A stretch of 30,000 nt of DNA. It comes from Tubiluchus corallicola (lineage: Eukaryota > Priapulida > Priapulimorpha > Priapulimorphida > Tubiluchidae). Every line of letters starts with the position of its first letter. The first letter of the stretch is position 1. Below the pieces are notes generated by a model that saw nothing but the letters and a program-made list of their open reading frames with translations, had not been told where the DNA came from and searched no databases. A program made the translations under genes and the position numbers. The stretch lies in the NCBI GenBank assembly GCA_030141605.1, contig JAQGDQ010000976.1:1-30000 (forward strand), read 5' to 3'. Shown piece by piece: positions 8,101-19,500 of this stretch.

Positions 8101-11100
8101 CTCGACTGATAAAAATTTGTTATAAAACGACACGACGTACTGAACAAGAATGACTTCTTTCCTATCCTGTCTGCAAAATGAGGCCAATGGCCTATTTCCT
8201 GTCCTAGCTCACCTGGCTATCAATAGCCTAAATTTGCAAAAAACAAACACAAGGAGGCACCACGTGCTCATATCCAAAACAATGATGATGATGACAATGA
8301 TGATTATAACATTGCCTTAATAACCTATATCAATGATAACATCGAAGCAGAGTAAATAGCGGTGTCATTCTACGGGGGCTAAAATGTGCAAATTCTTAGC
8401 TAGAAGCGCCCTCTTCAGAAAATCATTCCGCTCATTTGCAGGGCAAAGCATTAGGAATGCGAGATGGTACTATTCCAGACTCGGCATTTAACGCAACGTT
8501 ATCAACTAATGCGGTTGCGGCACCGCCATGGCACGCCAGACTTGGAAATGCAGAAAGAGGCTGGCTTGTAGACGAGGGTGGGATTCTGACGATTGATCTG
8601 GGTGGAAAACGAATGATAAGTGGAATAACAACTCAGGTAGGTGTTACTTCGAAAATGTGCAGATGAAAATCATTTGAAGCCTTTTTTCGCCTGGAGTTGC
8701 TTCTTTGTAAATCTCTCTTTTCTGAGAACAAACCACAGATACATTAATTTCTCTTTTTTCTGTTAATACATCGCTGGCAGTTGTCTAAAATTTTGTATTT
8801 ATTAAGGTCTGTTGCTGTGCTAATTAGTGACGTTTTACACTAGGCGTTTTCTTTCTGCGGTTTTTTTCACACCATTAGATATACCAGTCAGTAAATATGA
8901 CAGATTTATAGAAACAAGCGCGTTAACTCTTCTACTTGGAAGAGGTTGCAAATCATTTAAATACAGGATAGGTATAACTGATTCAGATCTGTGTGTTTGC
9001 GGTTTGGACAGTGAAACCCCCAGAACATTTAATTTTTCATTGTCCGTTACCATTGATTAGACAAGATATAAGAGTAAATCTCGAACGCAGCTTAGAAAAT
9101 AATGACATTAGAAACATTTACAGAAAGAGAGACACTAATGTAATTAAAATGTATATAGACATTGTAAAAGAACTAACCCAAAATGATCTTACAGTAAACT
9201 GATTATACATTGATTATAAATATTGGATACCATATATATTTAGAATAAGTAAATCGTAATGCAAAATTGTCAGCTTGTTTAGTAAGAAATTTATTTAATG
9301 TACATAGTGTATAGACTTATTTAACATGTTTGTACTTTAGTGCCCTGCAAAAAGAGGGCTTATTGTATAATTTTCAATAAAGATTTTTAATAATAATAAT
9401 AATCGCTGCGCAAAATTTATAAATTCGAAAAGATTACTGTTTACTGGTCAAAACTGGGTCATAACTTTTTCCTGGTTTTCAGGGATGTGAATCACAGTGC
9501 ACCCTTGACAAGTGGGTGACAGAGTATAACTTATCCTACTTTGACGGTAACATTTGGAAAGACTATCTGACTATAGATCAAACGGCGGTAAGATCGTTAA
9601 ACCTTTCCTTCTGCATCATTACACATCGCACAGCAAGATACCATGTCCCGCAATTTTAATAAACAATAAATAAAGAATAAATAAAATTCTTTAAACAATA
9701 ACGTACAAATAAACAATTGAATTTTATATAATGATAGTTCAGATCCCATATTTGACTATTGTAAGTAAATAAGTAATTTTTTTTCTCCATAAATTTACCA
9801 TAATTTGACAATAAAATACACAAAAATACAACAACAGCAAAAATACGAACATGGGAGAAAGGGTGGCGAAAAACCAAAGGTTATCGAGTCAACCACCCTT
9901 CTCAGAAAGACAAGTAAACAAAAAAGACGCTAATGACAGCAGAACACAACTATTAAAAAATACATAAACGTCCATAAATACAAAAAACAAAAATACAACA
10001 ACAGCAAAAAAAACAAAAACCAGTCGTTCCTAAATATAGTCAAACACTAAACATAATTATATATGGTTCAAAACACAAAAGAGAAAAGAGAATATTTTAA
10101 TGTTCAAAAAAACAAGATTTGCAAGATAAAATTTCAACTAGCAAAAAGAAAGAAAAAAGGTAAAAAAGCAAGATAAATTGCCATGACACAATACATTAAT
10201 TAAAATTTTTTTTGTATTTGAAAGATAACAAATTTATGATCCAGATTTAATTATCATAACAGCAGAAAACAAATAAATAGACATAGACATTTTATTTATC
10301 TCCTCATTTACACCAGAATTGGCTATTATCGTTATAATTCATAATTAATCATGATAAATTATGGATAAAGGAAAGAGTTAGGGGGGTGCATGAGAAAGGG
10401 TAGTGAAAGACAAATTAGTCACCAAGTCAGCAGCCCTTCTCGGGTTAGTGGAAATTATAAGAAATTTGTAGCGCTGCTAATTTAACCTGTGTAATATAAT
10501 TATGAAGTGGGTTAAGAAAATCAAACATAAATTTATAGGAAGTAAAAGGTATGAGGTGGGCCACATAGTAGCGATGTTACGAAATGTTCAATGGATCCGG
10601 CACATTACAAACTTTTGATATTTGGTGATTGCAGCAATGGTGTAAAGCTATTGTTCCTTCTCCCTCCAAAATTACGATTTCGTTTAAATTCTTCGCCCTG
10701 TAGCAAACGTAGAAACCGCTGAAACATTTAAAGCAAAACCTGAACCCAATCTTAAACTGTAGGTCAATTTATTCTTTAAAATATTGAAAGGAAACACACT
10801 ATTTTTTCAAAAATAACTTAGGTGAAAGAATTATTACCACACAAACAGTTTCGCATTCGCGTCACTAGTTCTTTGCTGTTACATGCATTTCGCCATTCGC
10901 TAGTTAGACGGGCACAAGTGCCTGCATTTCGGAAACGTATTGCGCAAAAATCAGGTGCTGTGCCTCTCAGTACAGATGTGTTCGTTTACTATCAGCACAG
11001 TGGTAAATTTGAAATTCGAATTTTTATCTTAAAACAACTTGTCTAGTTTTAGTACAACACAATAAATATCTTACAGTGGCACTGTACTTCAATTTCCGCT

Positions 11101-11500
11101 TTCACAAACACGTGCAACACGCTCGTGGAATATTTTTGCTGTTGAAAATTATGTTAGTTTGTGATGTCATCGATAGTTGAGATCGCCCGCCATTAATTAA
11201 TATTTTAATCTATTATTTAATTATCAGAAATGCTTTGACAGTATAATTAGTACTAAAATGTACATGAAAAATCATCTTGTCTTCCTTTAAATTAGATACT
11301 CCCTGTTCAGTTATTTGTTTTACCTAATGTAATTTGATTTCCAGGTGAGGGCGTTTGCTGCCAACACAGACAGATACGCATTGGTATCACACGCTTTGTC
11401 AGTACCCACAGCATATTTTATAAGAGTTCATATCACTGGAACAAGTCATAACGATAGAGCTGCACTTAAAATGGAAGTGTATGGCTGTGTGTTAAACTGA
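5019..11500 (+). CDS. Secreted PAN-like / F5/8 type C (discoidin) domain protein, five exons
   Basis: Exons: 5019-5188, 5421-5589, 8442-8636, 9483-9587, 11345-11500; 795 bases, 264 residues, all phases compatible. The ATG at 5019 has an in-frame TGA 9 bases upstream and A at -3. Residues 1-32 include a hydrophobic stretch (SVVIFMTTLCAA) typical of a signal peptide; M20 is an alternative start. Residues about 33-113 resemble a PAN/apple domain in their second half (SKLECSYS ... NYNEETRECQL), but with few cysteines. Residues about 116-262 are one F5/8 type C domain: ALGMRDGTIPDSAF, GGILTIDLGGKRMISGITTQ, WVTEYNLSY, AYFIRVHITG and ALKMEVYGC. Known: such domains bind glycans or phospholipids on cell surfaces. 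Inferred: an extracellular adhesion or lectin-like role. Odd: the usual first Cys of the discoidin fold is absent (HGKALGM), while Cys180 and Cys184 are extra. Confidence 0.85.
5257..5407. repeat. 32-bp minisatellite, about 4.7 copies, in discoidin intron 1
   Basis: The unit TACACTGTAAGCCTATCTAA plus TGCATCTACAGT repeats at a 32-base period (5257, 5289, 5321 and on). It ends 13 bases before the acceptor of exon 2, so copy number directly shapes the branch-point region. Confidence 0.9.
5421..5589 (+). CDS. Discoidin gene exon 2 (PAN/apple-like segment)
   Basis: It begins after GTTTTGCAG, completes a Ser codon and ends in phase 0 at CAT|GTGAGT. It carries LEC, NYNEETRECQL and then an acidic Ser/Val-rich linker. 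Confidence 0.8.
6186..6446 (-). CDS. Unassigned open frame with a transmembrane-like segment, no start codon
   Basis: The frame is open for 87 codons from a stop at 6447-6449 to TAA at 6183-6185. It reads LLFLILILISLILLIWCWY, then a charged and Cys-containing tail (SCLCKGSIICI). Base composition is higher in G+C than the rest of the intron. There is no ATG before the hydrophobic part, so if real it would be an exon of a minus-strand gene or part of a repeat. I do not recognise the family. The plus strand is also open here. Confidence 0.2.
6899..7334. mobile_element. TTAA-flanked MITE, copy C
   Basis: TTAA at 6895-6898 and 7335-7338 flank ends AGGAAAAATGGACGGTTGT and, as the reverse complement of the right end, AGGAAGACCGGACGATTGT. 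No coding capacity was seen. It shares the terminal AGGAAGAC motif with the copies at 10732 and 27054. The TTAA target resembles piggyBac-type elements, but the ends do not start with the usual CCC. Confidence 0.7.
7452..7492. repeat. Short inverted repeat (hairpin)
   Basis: CAAAAATTTCCAAGATGG and CCATCTTGAATTTT pair with two unpaired bases around a 9-base loop. CAAGATGG appears in both orientations. No function is evident. Confidence 0.6.
7885..7931. repeat. (TGAC)n tetranucleotide microsatellite
   Basis: About 11-12 perfect TGAC units in the discoidin intron. The Ser-Gln-Val frame through it on the minus strand is an artefact. Confidence 0.97.
8442..8636 (+). CDS. Discoidin gene exon 3 (first half of F5/8 type C domain)
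   Basis: 65 codons in phase 0 between TTTGCAG and CAG|GTAGGT. It encodes ALGMRDGTIPDSAF through WHARLGNAERGWLVDEGG to ITTQ, the N-terminal strands and recognition loops of the discoidin fold. Confidence 0.88.
8822..9405 (+). mobile_element. LINE 3' end fragment, frameshifted
   Basis: Two overlapping frames (8827-9060 and 8993-9202) together look like the C-terminal end of a non-LTR retrotransposon protein. The first has GITDSDLCVCGLDSETP and the second PPEHLIFHCPL: the CxC ... HxxxC knuckle after the reverse transcriptase/RNase H part. They are separated by a frameshift in a run of C near 9018. A 3' UTR follows with a small hairpin (GCCCT...AGGGC, 9341-9359), AATAAA and a (TAA)n tail ending near 9403. 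The copy is 5'-truncated and dead. Confidence 0.75.
9483..9587 (+). CDS. Discoidin gene exon 4
   Basis: 35 codons between TTTTCAG and GCG|GTAAGA. It reads GCESQCTLDKWVTEYNLSYF. The WVTxYxLSY strand is typical of F5/8 type C domains; the two Cys in the preceding loop are not. Confidence 0.88.
9651..9905 (-). mobile_element. Probable LINE 3' UTR fragment
   Basis: Read on the minus strand, it starts GAGAAGGGTGG and has a near-palindromic segment closing with CCACCCTTTCTC, then an AT-rich tail with AATAAA-like words. The same arrangement recurs at 10270-10445, which suggests two copies of one retrotransposon 3' end. Confidence 0.45.
9906..10269. other. A-rich intronic sequence
   Basis: Long A-rich stretch on the plus strand with short AAAAACA-type repeats; probably retroelement debris. 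No exon is visible. Confidence 0.5.
10270..10445 (-). mobile_element. Probable LINE 3' UTR fragment, second copy
   Basis: On the minus strand GAGAAGGGCTGCTGACTTGG leads to CTACCCTTTCTCATG, related to the 9852-9902 segment. It ends in AATAAAATGTCTATGTCTATTT, a microsatellite-like tail of the kind LINEs carry. Confidence 0.45.
10732..11286. mobile_element. TTAA-flanked MITE, copy A
   Basis: Flanked by TTAA at 10728-10731 and 11287-11290. It starts AGCAAAACCTGAACCCAATC and ends in the reverse complement of AGGAAGACAAGATGATT. Internal words such as CAATCTTAAACTGTAGGTCA and CACTAGTTCTTTGCTGTT recur in reverse orientation in the copy at 27054-27360, which proves a family. The open frame at 10822-11046 lies inside the element and shows no recognisable protein. 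Confidence 0.8.
11345..11500 (+). CDS. Discoidin gene exon 5 (C-terminal)
   Basis: 51 codons and TGA after TTTCCAG. It ends LKMEVYGCVLN, the closing strand and terminal Cys (Cys261) of the F5/8 type C domain. Confidence 0.9.
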   Translation: MRAFAANTDRYALVSHALSVPTAYFIRVHITGTSHNDRAALKMEVYGCVLN

Positions 11501-11603
11501 GCTAGCTGATAAGACAGGATTGTGTCACGTAAAACCATGTGTTATGTATAGAAAGCCTTCACTATTTCATTCATGTTCCAAAGTCGTTTATTCTAAGGAG
11601 AAT

Positions 11604-11609
11604 AATAAA
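11604..11609 (+). promoter_or_regulatory. Poly(A) signal AATAAA of the discoidin gene
   Basis: AATAAA lies 104 bases after the stop and gives a short 3' UTR. Confidence 0.6.
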
Positions 11610-13067
11610 GAGAACATTAACAAGTAAGAAAATGAATAAAATGATAAACGGAAGCTTAATAATTACGAAGAAGTCGACTTATTGGTAAAAGTACTTTCTC
11701 AAACTTCAGAGATTGAATTCATAACTTAATTAAATTATTTAAATTCATGTAACTTACATCGTTGGCTCTTCGTCAAGATTTAAAATTTCTCAAGGTACAA
11801 ATTTGGTAATAACGAAACGCTGTTGTTAACTATAACACAAAAACGATAAAAAAAACATCGCTGTGAATAAGAACGCAACCAACATTGTTCTCCTCCTGTC
11901 CTTTCCTCTCCACATTGCTCGTAGAGGGCAGCACCTTCCAATAAATAAGTGTCGTTATGCATATTGCAGTTACAGCATGAATAAAAACAGCTAAAAATTA
12001 AATAAAAGCGATGACAGTTTTACTCATCGATTACGTTTGAATTACGGGTGAATTCTTTAGCATGCTCAGCTGTTATTCCTGTTGTGAAACTCCACTGTGT
12101 CACGAGTGTTCCATGGGTAGTTATTGCACTGTGACCACCTCGAATGCACACCATGACTTTTTGTTAGACAAAATAAAATGTGGATTCTTCACTAAACTTG
12201 CCTTATTTCTCCTACGCTGACTCAAGTTGTTCTGTATTTTCAATATTTCTATTAGATTTATACACTGCATATTAAAACAATTAATCGACATGGACATAGA
12301 CACAGACATAAGGAAAAAGCAGACTCATTTTAATTCATATTTATTTAATTTAATTTTGACATTATTTCCTTGTCTGACCTGTGCTACCATCTTATAAAAA
12401 AATTTCCAACAACATAGTTGTGTAGCTTGTATTGTTTAATATGAAAACAAATAAGATAATTTTATATAATTTTGCTCAATTTTACAGCAAAATCTAAACC
12501 AAATTGATCTAATTAACTTTAACAAACTTTTACGCAAATTATAAAATCTAATCTCTAGTCTAATTAATCTAATCTTTTTAATAAACAAAGGTTCAAGATT
12601 TAAGAAATTAATAAATCAACTTACATGGTGATCTTCTATAAGTGTAGTTATGAAATTATAACAACGAATCAATGAATGACGCTAAACAATCTGTAACTGC
12701 AGTGTGTGAATGCCTGAGTGACTCCAATCTACAGGTAAGTGTACAGGTAAAAGACTGGTCACATGACCTGTTTATAAGGAAACCAGTTTATAACAGAAAA
12801 GAGGGGGCAATACAAGTTTAAATCAGCACATGACCCCTAAATATAAACCTGAAAATACCGACACAACAATTTTCACCATTTCACAACAACACAATGAGAT
12901 ATGTTCCAGTGTTTTGTGGCACTTTTTACAAACAAAATCAAGAAAAGATGTCCCTGATTTCTGATTGTGCGTAAAAACTATTAAAATAAAATATCGCAGT
13001 AACTATTATAACACAGCATATATGATCTAGTAAAATGTTCGAACTTTTACAATTCTTCCTATTTGAG
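11610..13067. other. Intergenic region between convergent genes
   Basis: AT-rich. It holds the 3' UTRs of the discoidin gene (+) and AGA (-). No AATAAA is seen on the minus strand in the first 500 bases after the AGA stop; one lies at 12340-12345. A short hexamer-like run (GACATGGACATAGACACAGACATA) lies near 12289-12311. No other gene was seen. Confidence 0.55.
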
Positions 13068-13186
13068 CTAAAGCCGAGTTCGTCGCTCATTTTCACCATT
13101 GTGTTTACAAGGCACCTCGAATGTATGAAGGCCATTCAAGTCGTGAACATTGTACGGAAACTTTGGAAATCCGACACAGGCTGCAC
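13068..13186 (-). CDS. AGA: AGA exon 8 (C-terminal)
   Basis: It starts after TTGTTTAG and completes GGT (Gly) to read [16 protein letters not shown], then [17 protein letters not shown] and TAG. The GAAC and the later Cys match the conserved C-terminal disulfide region of AGA. Confidence 0.88.
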
Positions 13187-13479
13187 CTAAACAAAAACAA
13201 TACTCTTCATTGTTTTGCTTAATCCGCAAAATCAATTTGTGTTACATAAAAATGAACTTTTTGATTACAATTTTTATCAAAGCTGTCTCCTGTGACATTC
13301 TCTTATATGCCCAGCGGCATTAATGATCTTTGTACAAATTAAAAGAACCATAAAGTCACAGAATTATTCGAAAATTTACATTTTCACAACAACATTTATG
13401 TGAAACAGCCCTTAGAACATGTACTGCAACATTTGGAATGAAACACAATGCGCATGCACCACACACACACACATCCTCA

Positions 13480-13554
<75 letters not shown>

Positions 13555-16500
13555 GCACACACACGTGCACACACACATCTCACACACACACACGCACAGA
13601 TTTTGCTGCACTGCACAGGTTCTCAACTAGGAAACTACGAAAGCACTTAATTAAGTACTACAGGCAAAGCAGCGCACACAATGTGCATGCACACACACAC
13701 ACACACCACACACACACACACACGCACACATCCTCACACACACACACGCGCACACAACACACACACACGCACAGATTTTGCTGCACTGCACAGGTTCTCA
13801 ACTAGGAAACTACGAAAGTACTTAATTCAGTAGTACAGGCGAAGCAGCGCACACAATGTGCATGCACACACACGCACACACACACACGCACAGATTTCGC
13901 TGTGCTGCACAGGTTCTCAACTAGGAAACTACGAAAGCACTTAATTCAGTAGTACAGGCGAAGCAGCGCACACAATGTGCATGCACACACACACACACAT
14001 ACACATCCTCACACGCACGCACACGTCTCACACACACACGCACGCACGGATTTTGCTGCACTGCACAGGTTCTCAACTAGGAAACTACGAAAGCACTTAA
14101 TTCAGTAGTACAGGCGAAGCAGCCCCGTTCACTAACTCTACAGACTGCAGTGTTACTTTCAACAATAATGTTCAGCCACACGTTGAGTTGTTGTATCATT
14201 CACATCCATTAGCCCGAAATTACTTTCTTATTGTAATAACATGTAATTACAGTCGTGGCCAAAAGTTTAAACCCTGTGATTACGACGTGAATTCTGAGCT
14301 TTTTTGGTATTCAATACCATATCGACGGGATAACAAGCATTGATGACGTCACAGCGAGGATGACGTCATCAAGTCAGAGACATATGCGCATGTGCAGTTG
14401 ATCGCTCATCCTCTTACCTGTCATTAGAATTACCGTCCAACATAATCAGACGACTGGTGAGGAAGCTACTGCCGAGAGCGCGTCTAAGACAATTCCCGCA
14501 ACCGTAGTGATGACGTCATCAATGCGATGACGTCATCATCTCGTAAGTCCTGCACATGCGCAACAAAAACATTTATTTGCAATTTTCATTTACCTTCCTA
14601 ATGAGCCATCGTGTGTACGAATCGGTCCACCATGAGGGAAAATATATGGTATTGAATACCAAAAAAGCACAAAATTCTCATCGTAATCACAGGTGGGTTT
14701 AAACTTTTGACCACGACTGTACCATTACAATGTAATACTATATTGAACGTGTTTTGTCTCTTGTGTTGCCTAAGGTCATGTGCATTACTGATCATAAACT
14801 ATACTACAGTGCACTACCGTGAAATGGTCACGTGAAAGCTAAGCTCATTTTATGGCTTCGATAACCAGGATTGACTAAACATCGGCATACCATGTTCTCC
14901 TTTAGCGTTTGACACCACGACTGCTCCAGAAAAACTTGGATGAACTCTTGTGATGCGACTGATCGCGTCCTCAGCAGCCTCTTCCGGGGAATGACCAAGT
15001 CGCATGCTTTCTACGGCTTGATAACTAGAAAAATGATAGATTTCTTAAGTATCACGTAATTACAGAGAAACGGTTTGTATTACGATATGCTGTTAACAAA
15101 CGCTGTACTGTATTGTGCCTGTCTTTGAAACAGCCTGCATCTAATGTCTGCATGTAAATACTGTATTGTTAAGTAAACAATTTGATAATATGCATTTTTG
15201 TTATGTAGTTGTGCCATAATTAATGTTTTTTAGACTTAGACTTGGCAGAAAGTGGTAGTACTTAAGGAGGTGCTGCCATCTTTTGGTTGTTTGCCTGTAA
15301 AAATAATTTACCTATTTCTTAAGCTGTTTACTGCACTATCTATTTACATACCATTTACTGGGTTTCAACTAGAGCTAATGAGGTGTAACAGGAGTCCTAG
15401 CTGTCGTATGTTGGGCAGTAGTAGTTCAGCTTTCATAATCTGCTGGTAAAGTTCAGATTTCAGATTTCACAATGTAGTTTGTTAAGGTATGTTTGCTTCA
15501 AATTATATTCTGTGGTTTTTTTATTTACCTAAACTGAGGTTAGTGCTTTAAATTTAATTTTTGTTGTAGAGAGTTAAACCTAAGTAAATTATTAAGTTCT
15601 AAATGTTGCTTTTTACTTTTATTATTTCAGAATGCAATTTATGTTGAACCACCCCCCCCCCCCGCCTCTACACCGCCTTCACTTCTTTTTTGAGCACAGT
15701 AATAAAGGAAATCAACCTGTACCAAAGTGTTCATCATTTTTTATTGAGGTTATGGGTTACAACATGCAGACAGACAAACTGGACAAAACAAGTGCGAACA
15801 CAGAAATGAGTTATCAAATCTAAACAACAGCAGCATCAATTTGACAAATAACCATATCAATGAATTTTATATCATTTTCACTAAAAAATATCAATGTTTT
15901 CACAAAAAGTCATATTCGTGTGCTGCAGTTTTGTCATAACATTTTTGTCCCTAATTTTTTAAATCATTCTTTATTACCTGAAGACAATTGCTAGTGTGCA
16001 GTGTAAGTGGCGATGTTTTTAAACTAATTATTTTTTTAAATTCATTGATACTGTGGGACATTTAATCAAATGAGCAAAGGAACTTTAGTGGCACTCTAAC
16101 ATGAACGTTAGTCAGCTTTATGCCAATCACGTAAATTCTAAAAAAAAGCTCATTTATTTTAACTTAATAAAAATTTGAGTCTCTCTCTGTCTTTGTTTAT
16201 GGAAATTTCATACAAATTAATCTACTCAATTCAGCTAATGGTAATGCAGGGATGAGAATGCCAAATTGTAAAAAACTCTGAAAGAGGCCGGGGGTTTTGG
16301 GGCCGCCTAGGCCCCTAATGGGGTTGAGGGGCAAAGTCCCCATGGGGGTTCAAGAGGGCAAAGCAACAAATTGCAATTTTGTGACCATAGAGAGGCTCTA
16401 AGAGGACTTAAAATATCAATTACCTTGTTTCATGCATAATTTAAAATACCCAACTATCAAGGATACATGATACCTAATTGTCTCAAAAATGCCTAAGTAC

Positions 16501-19500
16501 TGACCGCTCCTATGCAAAAGTATATAAAAACTGTCTGCAATTGACTCAAATAACTCCGCACAATTGATTCTATATTTTTATACATAGAGATATACACGTG
16601 GTTACACTAATGTACGTGATATAAACAATGTGACGGCCTGCCAACTAGCGGTCAGCTTGTGAAATAATGTACAGGGTCCGTAAAAATTTTCTCAACGAAT
16701 TTGCGCGATTTACAAAAATGGCACTACTGGTCTTCCGAAAACTCGGAATTCCGCGTATCTGCAGAAAATTCTCATCCCTGGTAATGCTGCCTGTCTTTGC
16801 GATAACAACGACCTTCTATATATTTAACTTCTGTATATTTTACGAAAAAAACTCAAAGACTTTTAAATTTTATATATATCATGTGACTATCACAAGTATG
16901 CAGATCAATCACACTGCTACTTCAAGATTACCTTGGAAGAAAGCGCATCATAATATCACCATCACCTGTTGCAGCTGCAGCACCAACGCCATTAACAGCG
17001 TAGCCGCCTGATCCAACTATTGGAGAATCACCAACTCTTCTGAAATGCAAATTTTATCTTAATATGAATGAATTTGTTTCAGTTACTAAATCGGCTGTTG
17101 ATCGTAAGAAAATAAGTTTTACTGAAAACTGATGAAAAGTGCAGATTTGGTGCATTGAATTCCAGCTGCTTCGTCAGCACAACTGGTTAATTAATTTACA
17201 GTTAGTGTCACAATAGAAAGCAGCTGTGAAGAACCACAGAAGGTGAAACATTTTAGAATGAAACAGCATCGAATCATGAAGTGGAAGATTACAGTGAGTG
17301 TAAATAAGGATAATATGTGTGCTTGCATGGCAAAAGCGTTCATAAGTCGGCAATTATGCTTTTCTACTTATTCACACATCCGGAATTTCCATTTCATGAG
17401 GATCATTTTGATAATTCAGGTTGAAGTTGAGGTGCAGGCTACGCACCGAAAAACCTAATCTTGGGAAAAACGCTGTTAAAGTCAGCCATTGTTTTTTGTC
17501 ACATCTTTGCAAAACACTTATGAAAGTGTGGTTGTTATGGATTTTACAAGAGCAAATTAAAATTACATTTAAATCCAGTAGACGGCTCTTCCAGATGAAG
17601 ATCTGGTCTTGTCAACAGAAAAAACCCGAAGCAAAATGGCTGCTTCCACAAGCTACAATCAGAGTTAGAAAATACAAGTTTTTTACAATTGCGGTACTAG
17701 TTCCTAGACAGAAAAGTGGGTAAGGAGTTATACAATTAGATTTCTAGTATTTTTGGACATTTTCCTGATAATTTGATGCTAGAATATAAAAGTCCAATAT
17801 TTGTTTTCATAAAAAATAAAAAATTGACATTTGACAAAATTCTTGCTGCATTCTACTTTCAAGCATCATAACGTAGTTTTAACTATGCCGACTTATGGAC
17901 GGTTTTGGTTTGCAAGCACACATATTGTGTTCCTACACAAAAACGATCCACGGCATAGTTATTAAGTCCTTATTTTGCAGACAGAGAACCTAAATCTTAT
18001 AATTACATGAGATTTAGCAAATATATAAGATCTAGGGACATAACATATTTTGAACTATAGCTTGCCTTTATAAGTCATAAGTCATTTATTTCACCTTACA
18101 CATTTACATTAGTTTCATGTACAATATCTAGTGAAAGGGCCTACAATGAACATAATACAAATAAGAAATACTGCACAGGAAAAGCTTCAAACACTGTTCA
18201 CCTATATACGAAGGTAAATGTGTTGCAGGCAATCAAAAAGAGGGCTTGTTAGATTGTCCCACACAGTGAAAGAAAAAGAGTAATGGAAATAATCTGAAAA
18301 TTTAAAGTAAATAGTGTGATAAAAAAAACACTAGTGCTTAAAATGGAATGATGTAATGAATGAAACTCATATATGAGATGATATAAAAGATAGAAAGACT
18401 ATTATTTGTTAACAGTATGTAAAATTAAAATAACTTGATTAAGCTAACACCTCTGTTTTGCAACTACAGTGAGGATGGATACTGATAGAAATTTTGATTA
18501 CTCACTGATACTTACTTGAAATTTGATTTTTTAGCATTTATTTAAATCTAGTAATAGATCTGCTATTTTTTGCGGATTGACAAATCTCATTCCAGACTTT
18601 TGGTCCTTGGTATATTATAAAATGTCTAGCTATGTTGGTTCTACAGAAAGGCACAGTGTATTGATTAAATCTTGTATTATATCTCTTAGATGTCAATTTG
18701 ACAGGAATTGCAAAAAACTTAGGAAATAAGGTTATGTAATAATCATATATGCTTACCCAGGAACTTTCCAAGTTGCACCGTTTGTTGAAGTTCCCACGGC
18801 TAACTTATCTTTGACATCCATGGAAATCATACCTATGGTGTCGTGATTTTTCTCGTCAAACTTTAGTTCCTTTCTTGAAGTCCAACTCTGCTTCATGAAC
18901 TTCTTTACGAGAGGTTTGTATGGTCCACACGATGTTGTCGGATCAGGAGATACGTTCTGAATTCAGTAATGGCCACAAACTATTATCTTACACTGTGCAA
19001 TATTGTTTTCTACGATTTAAAAGAATCAAATTATAGTGCAAAGGCAAACTGTTAAAACTGTAAAACTCTGACCATTTGTGTGAGTATCCTTAATTAAATA
19101 AATCTGGCAGCAGACTAGACAGTAAAAAAAGTTGAGTTGAACTAAATCAAAAATGTTCGAAAGAAGTTGGCCACCTTTGCAATAAACCAAAAATTTTTCA
19201 GACAAATGTAAAATCCTACTATACGATATACAGTATTAAACTCTTACTATACGATATACAGTATTAAAATCCTACTATACGATATACAGTATTAAAATCC
19301 TACTATACGATATACAGTATTAAACTCCTACTATACGATATACAGTATTAAAATCCTACTATACGATATACAGTATTAAAATCCTACTATACGATATACA
19401 GTATTAAAATCCTACTATACGATATACAGTATTAAAATCCTACTATACGATATACAGTATTAAACTCCTACTATTCGATATACAGTATTAAAATCCTACT

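Larger units (their letters stand above)
5590..8441 (+). other. Discoidin intron 2 (2.85 kb)
   Basis: It runs from GTGAGT to TTTGCAG. It holds a GC-richer stretch with open frames on both strands (about 5709-5962), a minus-strand open frame with a membrane-like segment (6186-6446), a TTAA-flanked MITE (6899-7334), a hairpin (7452-7492) and a (TGAC)n run (7885-7931). The remainder is plain AT-rich sequence. Confidence 0.8.

Noticed and set aside
10822-11046. 74-codon plus-strand frame
   Set aside because: Lies inside the TTAA MITE and is not conserved in the shorter copy.
13356-13805. Open frames rich in His-Thr or Cys-Val
   Set aside because: Products of the CA repeats inside AGA intron 7.
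17243-17723. Plus-strand open frames in AGA intron 5
   Set aside because: No domain, and no splice or start context.
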